From the NCBI GenBank assembly GCA_013115125.1, contig JABANN010000234.1:1-48790 (forward strand): a DNA stretch of 48,790 nt, given 5' to 3'. The notes beneath the pieces are model-generated. The model ran no database searches. It saw only the letters and a program-made list of their open reading frames with translations, and was not told where the DNA came from. Of this stretch, positions 40,062 to 48,790 are shown piece by piece. The translations under genes and the position numbers were made by a program. The stretch comes from Perkinsus olseni. Taxonomy: Eukaryota > Perkinsozoa > Perkinsida. Positions within the stretch are counted from its first letter, which is position 1. Each line of letters starts with the position of its first letter.

Positions 40062-41425
40062 ATTGTGCTTTAGTTTATTGTTCCTCGAAGTAGTTATCAT
40101 AACGATCGTATCTAAGGTTGGTAATCTCTCTTTCATTTCTCTATGTCTAGTTTACTTTGTTCTATAGTTGTGCAGGCGTAGTTGAAAGACGTGACTTTTT
40201 GCGCTTCCACTGCTGTTGGCCAAGAGCTTCGCTGTACCGTTGAGGTACGAGTGTTTTATTATGGTTAGCTCTTCACAAAAGTTCCATCCTTTTCTCGATT
40301 ATTCTGCAATCCGCTCATTATCGGTGTGACGGTCTTGAGCTACCTTTGGGAGGTACTGATTGCAAAGTCCTGAGTGTTTTGTTAGGGGAGAGAGTAGTCG
40401 CTTGAGGAGGTATAGTGAATGATTCGCAAGATAAAATCGTGAATAATCGGAATAGTTGACAATGCCGATAATCCGGGCCGTGAGAGGCTATATTGTTATT
40501 CGGGAACCATTTGAAGCGGAGGCCTGAGATTCTACCTTTCTTAGACTACGCTGATAGAGACTTTATCATAGAGTCCTCAACCAGCGGCAAGCCGCCGTTG
40601 TGCACTTGCACAACTGCACATATTAAAGGCGTTCCTTTAGCAGGTGTGAGACAGGTAATCCCGTTCCATGAATAATGGTATATTCTAATTCAGGTGGTGA
40701 ACCAGCGTGTCATTGGCCTCTACGGTATAGGTGAGATGGTAAACTTCAGGGCCTGAAGTTCAGGCTGTGTATCCACGCTCCAGAAATCAGTAGCTCACTG
40801 AGTAAGTTCAGTGTGAGCCTCACTCGGTGAGTGAGCGCCATTTCCGTAGGTCTTTTAGCTTTCCTCGATGGGAAATACGGAAACATTATGAGAAGTGGTG
40901 GTTTTGCATGAAGTGGCCATCGCTAAAAACTATCTCCTAATAGGAGATTCGTATGTCAGGGATAACGCGGAAGTTCCGCGTTTTTACTATATGAAAGAAA
41001 AAAAACCATCGTGATATCGGTAAAACCACGTTAGCTTTTTGCAATTTGTGCGTTTCTCATTATCCGGTCTCCACGGTTCTCAGTTGTACCTCGAGTGTTG
41101 AGTCAACACTCTTGGCTCAACTGCACTAGGTAGAGAGTTGGGCGATCGCGCCCTCTCGTTCGCATACTGTTCCTGCGACCAGGAATGAGGCTTTTTTGTG
41201 GAACAGCGAACCATTCTTCGTCGTCCGTGAAGGACCTTAAAAATGGTGGAAACCAAGACCAGTATCGTAATAGGAACTATCCACTAATAACATATCCCAG
41301 CCTGTCCATGAGATTAACGAACCGAATTCAAGGCGATCATGCCAGAGTGTTGATCAGCTAATCAGAACGAGCATCGGGTATTAGTCCGCAAGTGATTGAA
41401 ATGATACATGAAAGATAATGCACGC
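40062..41425. other. Intergenic stretch with four single-base-axis palindromes
   Basis: No gene is supported. Perfect inverted repeats with one central base lie at 40742-40760 (9-bp arms), 40932-40948 (8), 40964-40982 (9) and 41093-41111 (9). Confidence 0.6.
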
Positions 41426-41881
41426 TCATTGCGGTAGCCTCTTCGCAGGACTCTCCTGGAAATGAGGTCCGAGCCGTGGTGCTTTCATGATGTCCACCCA
41501 CCGGCTCTCCTCGTCAACCTGAAACTGGATACCTTCGGTGACCTCCTTGAACCGCGCGAAGTCGTCAATGATGAATTCCCGATCTTGGCATATCTCATTC
41601 AACTTGCCTATCATCCCGGTGTATTCGTCATCGTCAATATCGACAGTAAACTCGCCGGGATAGTCGGGATCCTCCGTGATGTCCAGTATGGCACTGGCTG
41701 CATCGGGCTTATTTTTGTCGCACTTGACCTCCATGTGCACCCATGAACTTGGGATATCCTCGTGGAAAGTAACGTCGATGAAGATGTACGGATTTTCTGC
41801 AAAGCCTCTAAAAATACCGTCTGGATAGGGCTGGGCATAACCATTGATGATTACTTGAATGAGGAGAGACGTGAACAACAT
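41426..41881 (-). CDS. Small secreted protein
   Basis: The 151-residue frame starts with a short hydrophobic leader (MLFTSLLIQVIINGYAQ) consistent with a signal peptide. The mature part is acidic and beta-strand-like (YIFIDVTFHEDIPSSWVHME, EFTVDIDDDEYTGMIGKLNE, GIQFQVDEESRWVDIMKAP) with only two Cys. Codon content is good over the whole length. It has no introns by my reading, though an upstream exon cannot be excluded. No family recognised. It is divergent to the secreted-protein pair upstream. Confidence 0.6.
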   Translation of the reverse strand: MLFTSLLIQVIINGYAQPYPDGIFRGFAENPYIFIDVTFHEDIPSSWVHMEVKCDKNKPDAASAILDITEDPDYPGEFTVDIDDDEYTGMIGKLNEICQDREFIIDDFARFKEVTEGIQFQVDEESRWVDIMKAPRLGPHFQESPAKRLPQ

Positions 41882-42119
41882 GAGGTTAGAAAACCGAGAG
41901 GGGATATCCTGCGCGGTAGTGAGCAGCGAGGTTCGGGTAGCGAAGAGGTATCGGGAGGCAAGACCAGGTGCCGTTGGCTTTGAAGCTACTCAATAGGTCC
42001 TACTGTTGAGCGCGCGCATACACTGCACAACAAATTCTTAGAAAGAGCACATTTTTTTGTTCTCTTCGGCACATGTTGAAGGGTGGAGCCAATCAGCTGT
42101 CTACACTGTAGAGTTGCCA

Positions 42120-42740
42120 CTAACACGGATTACGATGATTGCCTGCGGTTGTGGACCAAGCCAATGCAGGCTGTTCCACATTGTAGAATTCACAACTGTA
42201 AAGCCCTTCAAGGGCTGCCTTTGAGCGACCGTGGAGAAGCGAAAGTCCTAGTCCAGAATCCCGCAATATATCGCTCTGCATCTCTCTTTCTATCGAGTAC
42301 TCATGGCTCCTATCGATGAGTATATGTCGCAAAGGATAATAAATCGCGCCGCGAAGGAGACGGGTGTCGTCTGTAGGCCATGTCTCGTCTCGCGGCCAGC
42401 GTGCGCGGTTGCCCTTGGCAAGGGCCCCTTGCCAGTGCATGCTTGTGAGAGGGACTCGGCCTCCCTTCCCTGAGGGGTACTTTGGATCACGCTTTGGACG
42501 TTCCAGCACCTTCTTACAGTTGGGCCCCACACGAGAGATCTGCGGAGGTTCTATCGTGCGGCGAGACCGGCGACGATGGATATTATCTGACGCCTTCTGT
42601 TCGCTCGGAATTCCAGTATTTCCAGTGACCCCCAGGACTACAGGGGACCCGTAACGGGGCCCATTATATGGATATTCAATACCATCTCCATGAAGTTTAT
42701 TTTCATGTACCATAGTAATCCCAGGAACGGGCATTGCCAA
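42120..42740 (-). CDS. Long open frame, doubtful
   Basis: A 206-codon minus frame begins MAMPVPGITMVHENKLHGDG and contains basic and Pro-rich segments. It is long for chance, but two perfect palindromes (42202-42216 and 42416-42434) lie within it, the composition is irregular and no motif is visible. Part may be an exon (the first ~100 residues look best). Confidence 0.3.
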   Translation of the reverse strand: MAMPVPGITMVHENKLHGDGIEYPYNGPRYGSPVVLGVTGNTGIPSEQKASDNIHRRRSRRTIEPPQISRVGPNCKKVLERPKRDPKYPSGKGGRVPLTSMHWQGALAKGNRARWPRDETWPTDDTRLLRGAIYYPLRHILIDRSHEYSIEREMQSDILRDSGLGLSLLHGRSKAALEGLYSCEFYNVEQPALAWSTTAGNHRNPC

Positions 42741-43435
42741 CGGAAATACCCGGCTACGCTTGTTAACACTAGTAGTCCTAGTTGCACCAGCTTGAGGCGT
42801 GATGCAGTTTTACGTCATTCATGATCTGATGAATTTCATCAATGGTGTCGGCTAATCAGTGATTAGCACTGGTTTTTTTCGAATCGAATTTACTGATTGT
42901 CGATGTTCTTCGAATTTTGGCTCTTATTTGCCGTCTACGGAGGTTCGAATCAAGGGAGTGAAACAGTATCCCTTTCGGGGATTTACCGATTAAGTTAGTC
43001 TGACCTCGAAGAGAACAATGACTTGTAATGTGGATGATTGAATCATATTTTCACATTTAATCATCTGATCTCTGTGGTGAATGGAGGCGTATAGGGCTCT
43101 CTCTTCTCAATGGGTTCAAGCTGGCTCGCTTCAACTCGACGCGAGCACCTCTCATCGGCTGACCCTATTCGACGGAAGTTACTCGAACTCAAGATTTACG
43201 TCGAATAAACTTTGGTCAATGAAGAATGAGGCCGACCGTTACCGCGAGAGATGAGAGCGCCATGGCAAGAGAATGGGGTAGAACGACTGCATTATCCAAC
43301 CCTGTAGGAAGGGTTGTGCCACAACCGTTCTGGAAACGACTAAGCGATCCGTAGAAAAAGAGTAAACTAGTGGCCGTTGAGCCTTGAAGAAGCGTGCCAG
43401 GCTGCCACAGTGGCAGGGTCGTTGGCGGACCATCT
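42741..43435. other. Stretch without supportable gene
   Basis: Short overlapping frames only. It contains two single-base-axis palindromes (43312-43326 and 43402-43416), and an isolated GGTTCGAATC at about 42944 without other tRNA features. Confidence 0.45.
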
Positions 43436-43657
43436 CTATCGAGTTGTAGGGCGGGTAGTTGTCGGGGCTCTAGTAGTCGGAGCCCTAGTAGTCGGAGCCC
43501 TGGTCGTTGGTTTCCCGGTAGTAGTTTTCTTATCTGAACACAAGAGAGATCGGTTTACCAATTGATCTCGAGACTTCTCCCTGGAGCTGCCACATCCCGC
43601 AATGAAGAGTATCGCGACGAGGGCGGCTACGAAGGTGGAAATTGAAAGAACTCTCAT
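43436..43657 (-). CDS. Thr/Pro-repeat secreted or anchored peptide
   Basis: The ATG at 43657 gives a 73-residue protein with a signal peptide (MRVLSISTFVAALVAILFIA) ending AGCGSS, a short polar part, and a C-terminal tandem repeat of TTRAP (three units, then TTTRPTTR). In DNA the repeat is three near-identical 12-13-bp units (43470-43505). The Thr/Pro repeats suggest O-glycosylated, mucin-like surface material. It may continue in further exons. Stop is TAG. An ATG 12 codons upstream is less likely as the start. Confidence 0.5.
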   Translation of the reverse strand: MRVLSISTFVAALVAILFIAGCGSSREKSRDQLVNRSLLCSDKKTTTGKPTTRAPTTRAPTTRAPTTTRPTTR

Positions 43658-43723
43658 TAGACGTAATGTGTGACACCGTGAGTGCTGAATCACGTGTACT
43701 CACAAGGTTAGAAAGGCTGTCCA

Positions 43724-45067
43724 ACTTGGACAGTCCAAGTCCCCTTCGCAATGAGCCAAGATTGTCATTCACAAAGCAAATCGCGAGCTCCAATCCGACT
43801 TTCGCTCACGCTAAGATGCTGCAGGAATCCTAGTCGCTTGTGCTGCCGTAGTGTGCGGTCCTTTTGAAGAAGACCTCTAGGGAGAGTACTGAGGAACCCG
43901 AATTTCCAAGCGTGAGCGAGACAAACATTTTCCCCTCTACGGACGCGGAAGGAAGCACGGAGGACTGCACCATCGTTCCATTTATTTATGCACCACCAGC
44001 TCGGCCAGAGGATGCGGCTCTCCTCGGCCAGAACGCACACTTGTCTCCAGTCTCTGGCTGCCACTTGTACCGCACAACTTCTCAGTGCCCAGTTGCTCTC
44101 ACGATGGCATCGAATCCGTACACGCTGCTCACACCATGTTTACATATACACATTCACGTACATGTACTGCATTCACGATACACCCTGTATCATCCGGTCT
44201 TTCGGGCTGATTTCGATGAGGAGGTGCATACTCGACTGACTGTGCGATTGATTGTGCATATTCACCGTTGTGGGGCACGTCGCTAGATCAGCAGCGCACT
44301 CAGCGTCCGGCGCCGAGCTGAGGAGCCGAGCTTAGAGCGAGGCTTGCTAGCGAGCATAGTTAGAATCCGCGCGGAACTTCCTCACACTGTTGCATTGTGA
44401 CAGACATAGTGAAGGACAACGACTCGCGATGCAATCGGCGAGGTTGAGCGGGCGTGTCCAGCGAATCAACGGTGTATTAATCCGCTTAATGTCGCGTTTA
44501 TTCAGAACACAATTTCATGGCAATTATGCAGGTATCGCGACTCTACTCTTGGTCCGAGTTTGCCGGAGAAACTGCACCGGAGTTCTTCTGTATCATCGCT
44601 TACTGCCGGTAGTCACTACCGGCAGACCGGGTAGTGTGCGGAGCACACAAGGGCGCAGGCAACGAGGCGGATCCCTCATTCCGGGCATGCTTTTGATGCT
44701 TCGTACTTATTACCATCAATCGAAGTTTGATCACCAACCCGTATGATATGGTCCATATTGCTCTATCTGTATTGCCGTTATCTGGAATCCAGATAATCCA
44801 GATTCTGGATGCGTTGGCTTGTGCAAAGAGTAATCAGCACAGCCTTGAGCAGAGCGTTGCTACCGAGAGCCTATGGAAAATTCCTCTCCTTCCTCTACCA
44901 GAGGAAACGCTTCGCCAACGACGCGATTGAATGCCCCTACGACGTCAGATGTGAGTGTCTCTCACTGACTGAGAACACGATTACCCGGCTTGAAGAAGGG
45001 CATCAGTTTATTGGACTCCCTGGTTGCTTTAACACTTCACCGCCAATCTTCGTGGCCCCTCTTTCAG
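43724..45067. other. Region with unresolved small frames
   Basis: Several frames on both strands overlap. A minus reading near 43990-44070 (RYKWQPETGDKCAFWP) looks exon-like. Palindromes lie at 43717-43740, 44604-44624, 44780-44794 and 44796-44810. No gene model could be closed. Confidence 0.35.
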
Positions 45068-45241
45068 ACCAAGCTAGCTCCTTCACCCGCCGATGCACCG
45101 GAATCGACTAACACTCGCTGGGCTCGACTGGTGAGCCCCAGCAAGAGGGATTTTCTTCCAGTGATGACGGCGGAGGAGATGGACTCCGGTCCGACTGACT
45201 TGGGCCTCCTGTGCAGCTCTGGCACTTTCGAAGGCAAATTC
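45068..45241 (+). CDS. Internal exon, unknown gene
   Basis: A 174-nt phase-0 exon (58 codons) has a CTCTTTCAG acceptor and a GTGTAAGC donor. It encodes TKLAPSPADAPESTNTRWAR and continues through MTAEEMDSGPTDLGLLCSSG to EGKF. Good codon content. A plausible continuation on the plus strand starts near 45331 (PGRPSEAMNLQKTSHC). No family recognised. Confidence 0.45.
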
Positions 45242-45361
45242 GTGTAAGCGAACGCGCTTCACCGTGAGAAGTGCGGAGCTCGCGAGAATGGAAATTTCAC
45301 GGCCAGTCTTAGATATGCTAATCGAGGCCCAGCCGGGGAGACCTTCGGAAGCGATGAATCT

Positions 45362-46038
45362 TCAAAAGACGTCACATTGTGAGGCCATAATTTCGAGGGT
45401 TGGAACATATCGATCGTTTCGTTGTGGAATGCGGAAAGTCTGGAAATTAACGCAGCAGACCAGACTATCAGGAGGACGACGTATTACATCAGTTTTGGCA
45501 GGGTTTGGAAGTGCGTTAAGTCCCTCGTTGAAAGAACCTCGTCTCGCGTCGTTCTCGGCATCGTGCCTGGAACTTTTGTCATCATACATACCTTTCAAAC
45601 AACGTCGAAACTTCGTAATTGGAGCCGATGACAGCTGATTATCAGGTACATAGAAGGAGTCGAGCTGACCCCGAAGCATGCCACTGTCAAATACCATCAC
45701 CAGACTTCTCAGTATGACTCATTTAACGTTGGTATGAGAGTGTGCTCTCGAGAAATGTCTTCACCGCAAAATTGTCTTAGTATTCCTCTCGGAAATTCTC
45801 TTCTGCGGAAGCTGCGAATTCCCACTCCGGAACCCCCGTTCGTTAGCCGAAACGGTGATGCATAAACTGCCACGATAGTTCGCTCCTCGATAGATACTTC
45901 CTTCAAGATGCGTCTTATCAGTACAACGGGAGTGGAACTTGGGTTAAACTCCGGTAGGCTCGGTTGAAGACCATTGATGCCTTGGGTACTGACTGTACCG
46001 TACAACCGAACAACCCTGCACTGTACCGTACAGTGCAT
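45362..46038 (-). CDS. Two candidate exons, unknown
   Basis: Minus frames 45709-46038 (VSTQGINGLQPSLPEFNPSS, then VVLIRRILKEVSIEERTIVA) and 45362-45700 (VFDSGMLRGQLDSFYVPDNQ) look partly coding, but they overlap a plus reading and no splice pair is convincing. The 5' end includes the palindrome at 46017-46037. Confidence 0.25.
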
Positions 46039-46816
46039 CCCTCAAGCTCAGCTTGAACGAGCTGAGCAGCTGAGGTGACGCGCAATTCTCGCTTTCCAGC
46101 TCAGCGGAACAATGCGCAAGCGAACTGGTCGTAGATTAATGAGCGCCATCCACCAGAGTTGGTACTCACGCTTCACCGTGAAGCCTTCGCGAGATTGTGG
46201 TGGAATTTATCATCGTATGTCATACGACTGCGGTCATTGACCGTTTTCCAAACCCACACAAGTTGTGTGACTCAACGTACACTCGCTTCGCAACATAGCT
46301 GCTATGTAGTGGAGTCGGAATAGACCTTGCAGCTTTGTCAAAGATGCACGCAAAGTATCTCAGTGAAGTGTGTGCACACTGTGCACATTCATGCACACTG
46401 ACCCAATCCAATCAAGATACTGATGATTCAGAGCCTCATTCAGGTGGGATCGTTCGGTAGAGCTGATGGCTGGTCAAGAGATCTCAGTTGGCGGATCCAT
46501 CATCAGCGTGAGAACTCACCGAGTTCAACTCGGTGTCGAACTCCTGAAGCTTCGCCGAGGTTACCTCGGCCTGCTCGCCTAAACTGTGCTGGATAATAGA
46601 TTGTCGGCAGCTCCTGTTTCAGATCAGCCCTGGACCCAGCAAGGACCTGCTGACTGAGTGGCTTTCGATTTACGGCCTGAATCGTTCAGGAGCATCCATA
46701 TCCAATTTGCATCCAGTAAGCGTTGCGGGGGGGGTCTATGCTAGAGAATGAAACGGAAAACAGAGATCCAGTTCAATGCGACCAAGTTTCTACGCGGATT
46801 CACAGGCGCAAAGCTT

Positions 46817-46887
46817 GCCTCCAGACTCTGGAGGCACTGGACTCTGGAGGGCAGGTACTCTGGAGTCCAGAGTCTGGAGTCCAGACT
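46817..46887. repeat. Chain of single-base-axis palindromes
   Basis: Three perfect inverted repeats (46817-46835 with 9-bp arms; 46857-46873 and 46871-46887 with 8-bp arms) are built from CTGGAGTCCAGA-like words, and two overlap by three bases. A related word set recurs at about 48680-48730. Confidence 0.75.
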
Positions 46888-47297
46888 CTCTAGAACTCTT
46901 GTCACTAATGCGAACTATCCGGAACAAGCGGTCTGACAGTTTCAAACGGGGTTTCTCCATGTAGCTGAATGAGCCGGAGATTTACTTTCGGATCAGGTAC
47001 TGAAAGAGTTGAGGAGTTGCCTTGACTTCAGTGCTGTCTACGAGTGTAGAACCGAACTTATGGAGCTACGTGAGTGCGAGCGACCGGCCACGTCGGGCGA
47101 AGTCCGTCCTGCCAGGACGGTCCTGGTCTGGACGAATACCGAAAACTTGGCTCGTTCAATAGATCGCACCTCACCATCATGAAAATCATGACGCACGGTT
47201 AGCCTATGCTCAGTTGCCGGTACCCTGCTGCCGGAAGAAGCGGAGAAGCTGAAAAACGCAATATCAGAAATACCCGCCATGTTCCCTCCGCAAAGGA

Positions 47298-47388
47298 TGA
47301 AGAGCAGTTCTGTGTAAGATTCGATGAGCCTGATACTTTCGGTTCGCCCGAATTCGCCGGCAATATCCAGTTGATGTTGCAGCAGTGA
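47298..47388 (+). CDS. Candidate terminal exon
   Basis: After CCGCAAAG the plus strand reads DEEQFCVRFDEPDTFGSPEF and AGNIQLMLQQ, ending TGA. Composition is strongly protein-like over this short span, whereas the minus strand is open but Ser/Phe-biased. No upstream exon was fixed. Confidence 0.3.
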
Positions 47389-48260
47389 CCACCGCATTAT
47401 TATAATATCCACACACATCGAGATGTGATGTACATCGAACGCTTATCAGTGGTTGAAAACGACCGGTTGCCAGAGCTGGGACAGGCAGATCAAAGTGCCT
47501 TGCTTTCTCGAAGTGACCGAATAGGAGTGAGCGGTCTGCTTCGGGCCTTTTCCAGGAAAGGAAAGCATCGTTTTGCAAGTCTGCTCCTCACAAGGTTAGA
47601 CAGTGACTTAGCTCGCTGATGCTTCGGGGTTGCTTCTCGACGAACTTCCGACACTTGCATGCAAGGCTCGCATTGCGAGCTCCTCCAGTATTCCAGCCAG
47701 AAACCGCGCTACCAGGGGCATCAGGACATGAAGTTGACCAATCGTCTCGCTGAATTCACTCGGAACTGATTAGAGGGTGCAATCTCGGTGGAGCCTATCC
47801 GCTACAGTGTATTCAGTGAAGTTCTCATGTTCGTCCCAACCCAACTGGTGTCTTAGGCGATTCATGGAGTCAGTTCGATTCATGAACGGAGAAGAAGAGA
47901 TTGCATGTACTGATATTGGCTTTAGCGAGGAACTATGAGAGTGCTCAGGCATTAACCTGAGCGGCGGAACCATTGTACTGGAGCCGACGGATGCTGTCGA
48001 AGGGTGAGCGTGGCATTCTTGAAGACAGTAGAGTAGGCACGCGTGAAACCAAGGCACTGTGCTAACTGACCTCCGCTACGCGATTAAGGGAATTTGAAAT
48101 TATGGGAGTCTTTTAGGAGAACCGTATTAGTTGGTATATCCTTCCGTGATTTGGGAACTTTACCGAGAAAAATGAAACACAGCGAATTCGACCACGTGTA
48201 TCAAGCATGAGCTTCGTCACGGTGGCGACCACCACAGACCGAAGTCTTTGGTCTGTCAGA

Positions 48261-48528
48261 ATGTCATCGACCAAGAGGAAGAGTATTATTGAAGAGATAC
48301 TCAATCCCCAGGAGCCACCCTATAAGACCAGTAACAGACATCTCCTCAGCGCTCCGCGACGGTCACTACGTGTCCGCGACTTTGACGAGTTCCTCTAATG
48401 TCAACGATGACCTTTCCGCAGGCGGCTACGGAAAGTTCGTTCGTAGAGGATCCCTGAGAGTCGTGAGTCATCCGGGCACCCGTCAAGGAGGCGATTCCAC
48501 AGGGGAAGAGCCTCCGTCGGAGGAGAAA
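48261..48528 (+). CDS. 5' part of a gene, two exons, cut by window
   Basis: ATG at 48261 opens MSSTKRKSIIEEILNPQEPP. Exon 48261-48369, a 52-nt intron (48370-48421, GTGTCC...TTCCGCAG) and exon 48422-48528 are phase-consistent and give GGYGKFVRRGSLRVVSHPGT and a GTAAGG donor after PPSEEK. The N-terminal basic-plus-helix start resembles nuclear regulatory proteins in style only. The remaining exons probably lie at the window end or beyond. Without the intron the frame would stop after DFDEFL. Confidence 0.5.
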
Positions 48529-48790
48529 GTAAGGGTCATCCAAAAGACTCGAAACGCTGAGTACGGTATTTGATGCGCTCCCCAGCGATTTTCCTACAAA
48601 ATGGGGCTCCCGTTTGTACGATCCACAGCTTGCTAGAAAACCATACTCCCGGAGCGTTACAACAGCTGTTCATTGTCTGGACTCTAGACACTAGAGCTCG
48701 ATATTTTTGGACTCCAGAGTTTGGAGTGGAGCTTGATGATCCTTGTTGAGTCAGGCAATTCGCTGGACCAAGCGCGAGTGTTTGCACGTG

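Noticed and set aside
42940-42956. GGTTCGAATC as another tRNA-like module
   Set aside because: It is an isolated B-box-like 10-mer without A-box, stem or intron context.
1-48790. Retroviral, LTR, LINE or Polinton-like elements
   Set aside because: No reverse transcriptase, integrase, capsid, polymerase or long terminal repeat signature was seen in any reading I examined.

Overview
This is an intron-rich nuclear DNA window from a protist. Short introns (about 38-220 nt), eukaryotic gene families, standard stop codons and tandem secreted or surface proteins of no family I recognise suggest a perkinsid-type alveolate (Perkinsus or a relative). That assignment is inference: no rRNA or marker gene confirms it. 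Coordinates and splice sites were worked out by eye. Where I say a gene model is phase-consistent, every GT-AG junction keeps the reading frame.

Layout. (1) 0-14 kb: minus-strand multi-exon genes. Exons at 74-3732 include one resembling a BACK domain. Two head-to-tail paralogues (about 6.7-10.3 kb and 10.8-13.8 kb) encode Cys/Trp-rich surface-type proteins with matching exon lengths. Their introns hold a hAT-like MITE and tandem repeats, and a dispersed ~175-bp repeat lies on both sides. (2) 16-20 kb: a divergent protein kinase and a Ulp1/SENP protease, both single-exon and on the plus strand. (3) 21.3-32.2 kb: two TRF4/PAPD-type nucleotidyltransferase genes flanking a PIG-L GPI-anchor de-N-acetylase, all on the plus strand. 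The downstream TRF4-like protein keeps its catalytic residues. The upstream one has lost all three metal-binding positions and ends in two alternative, phase-compatible terminal cassettes. Introns of this block are assembled from small recurring modules: tRNA-like T-arms, a GTATCTT hairpin, and a CACGAAATTA box. (4) 32.4-35.2 kb: a small acidic protein gene, then a complete five-exon mitochondrial ribosomal protein bL12m gene. (5) 36.4-40.1 kb: two tandem intronless genes for ~550-residue secreted proteins with strongly coding-like sequence and no recognised family. (6) 40-48.8 kb: a small secreted protein, a Thr/Pro-repeat protein, scattered exons and a gene start. This arm is crowded with perfect inverted repeats whose arms are separated by exactly one base.

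How the genes relate: the TRF4 pair could act in nuclear RNA tailing as a catalytic subunit plus a pseudoenzyme. PIG-L serves GPI-anchor synthesis, bL12m serves mitochondrial translation, and the secreted or surface families look lineage-specific. The most novel signals are the tRNA-sized introns (possible tRNA-derived introners) and the single-base-axis palindromes. I saw no rRNA, CRISPR, retroviral or Polinton-like sequence.
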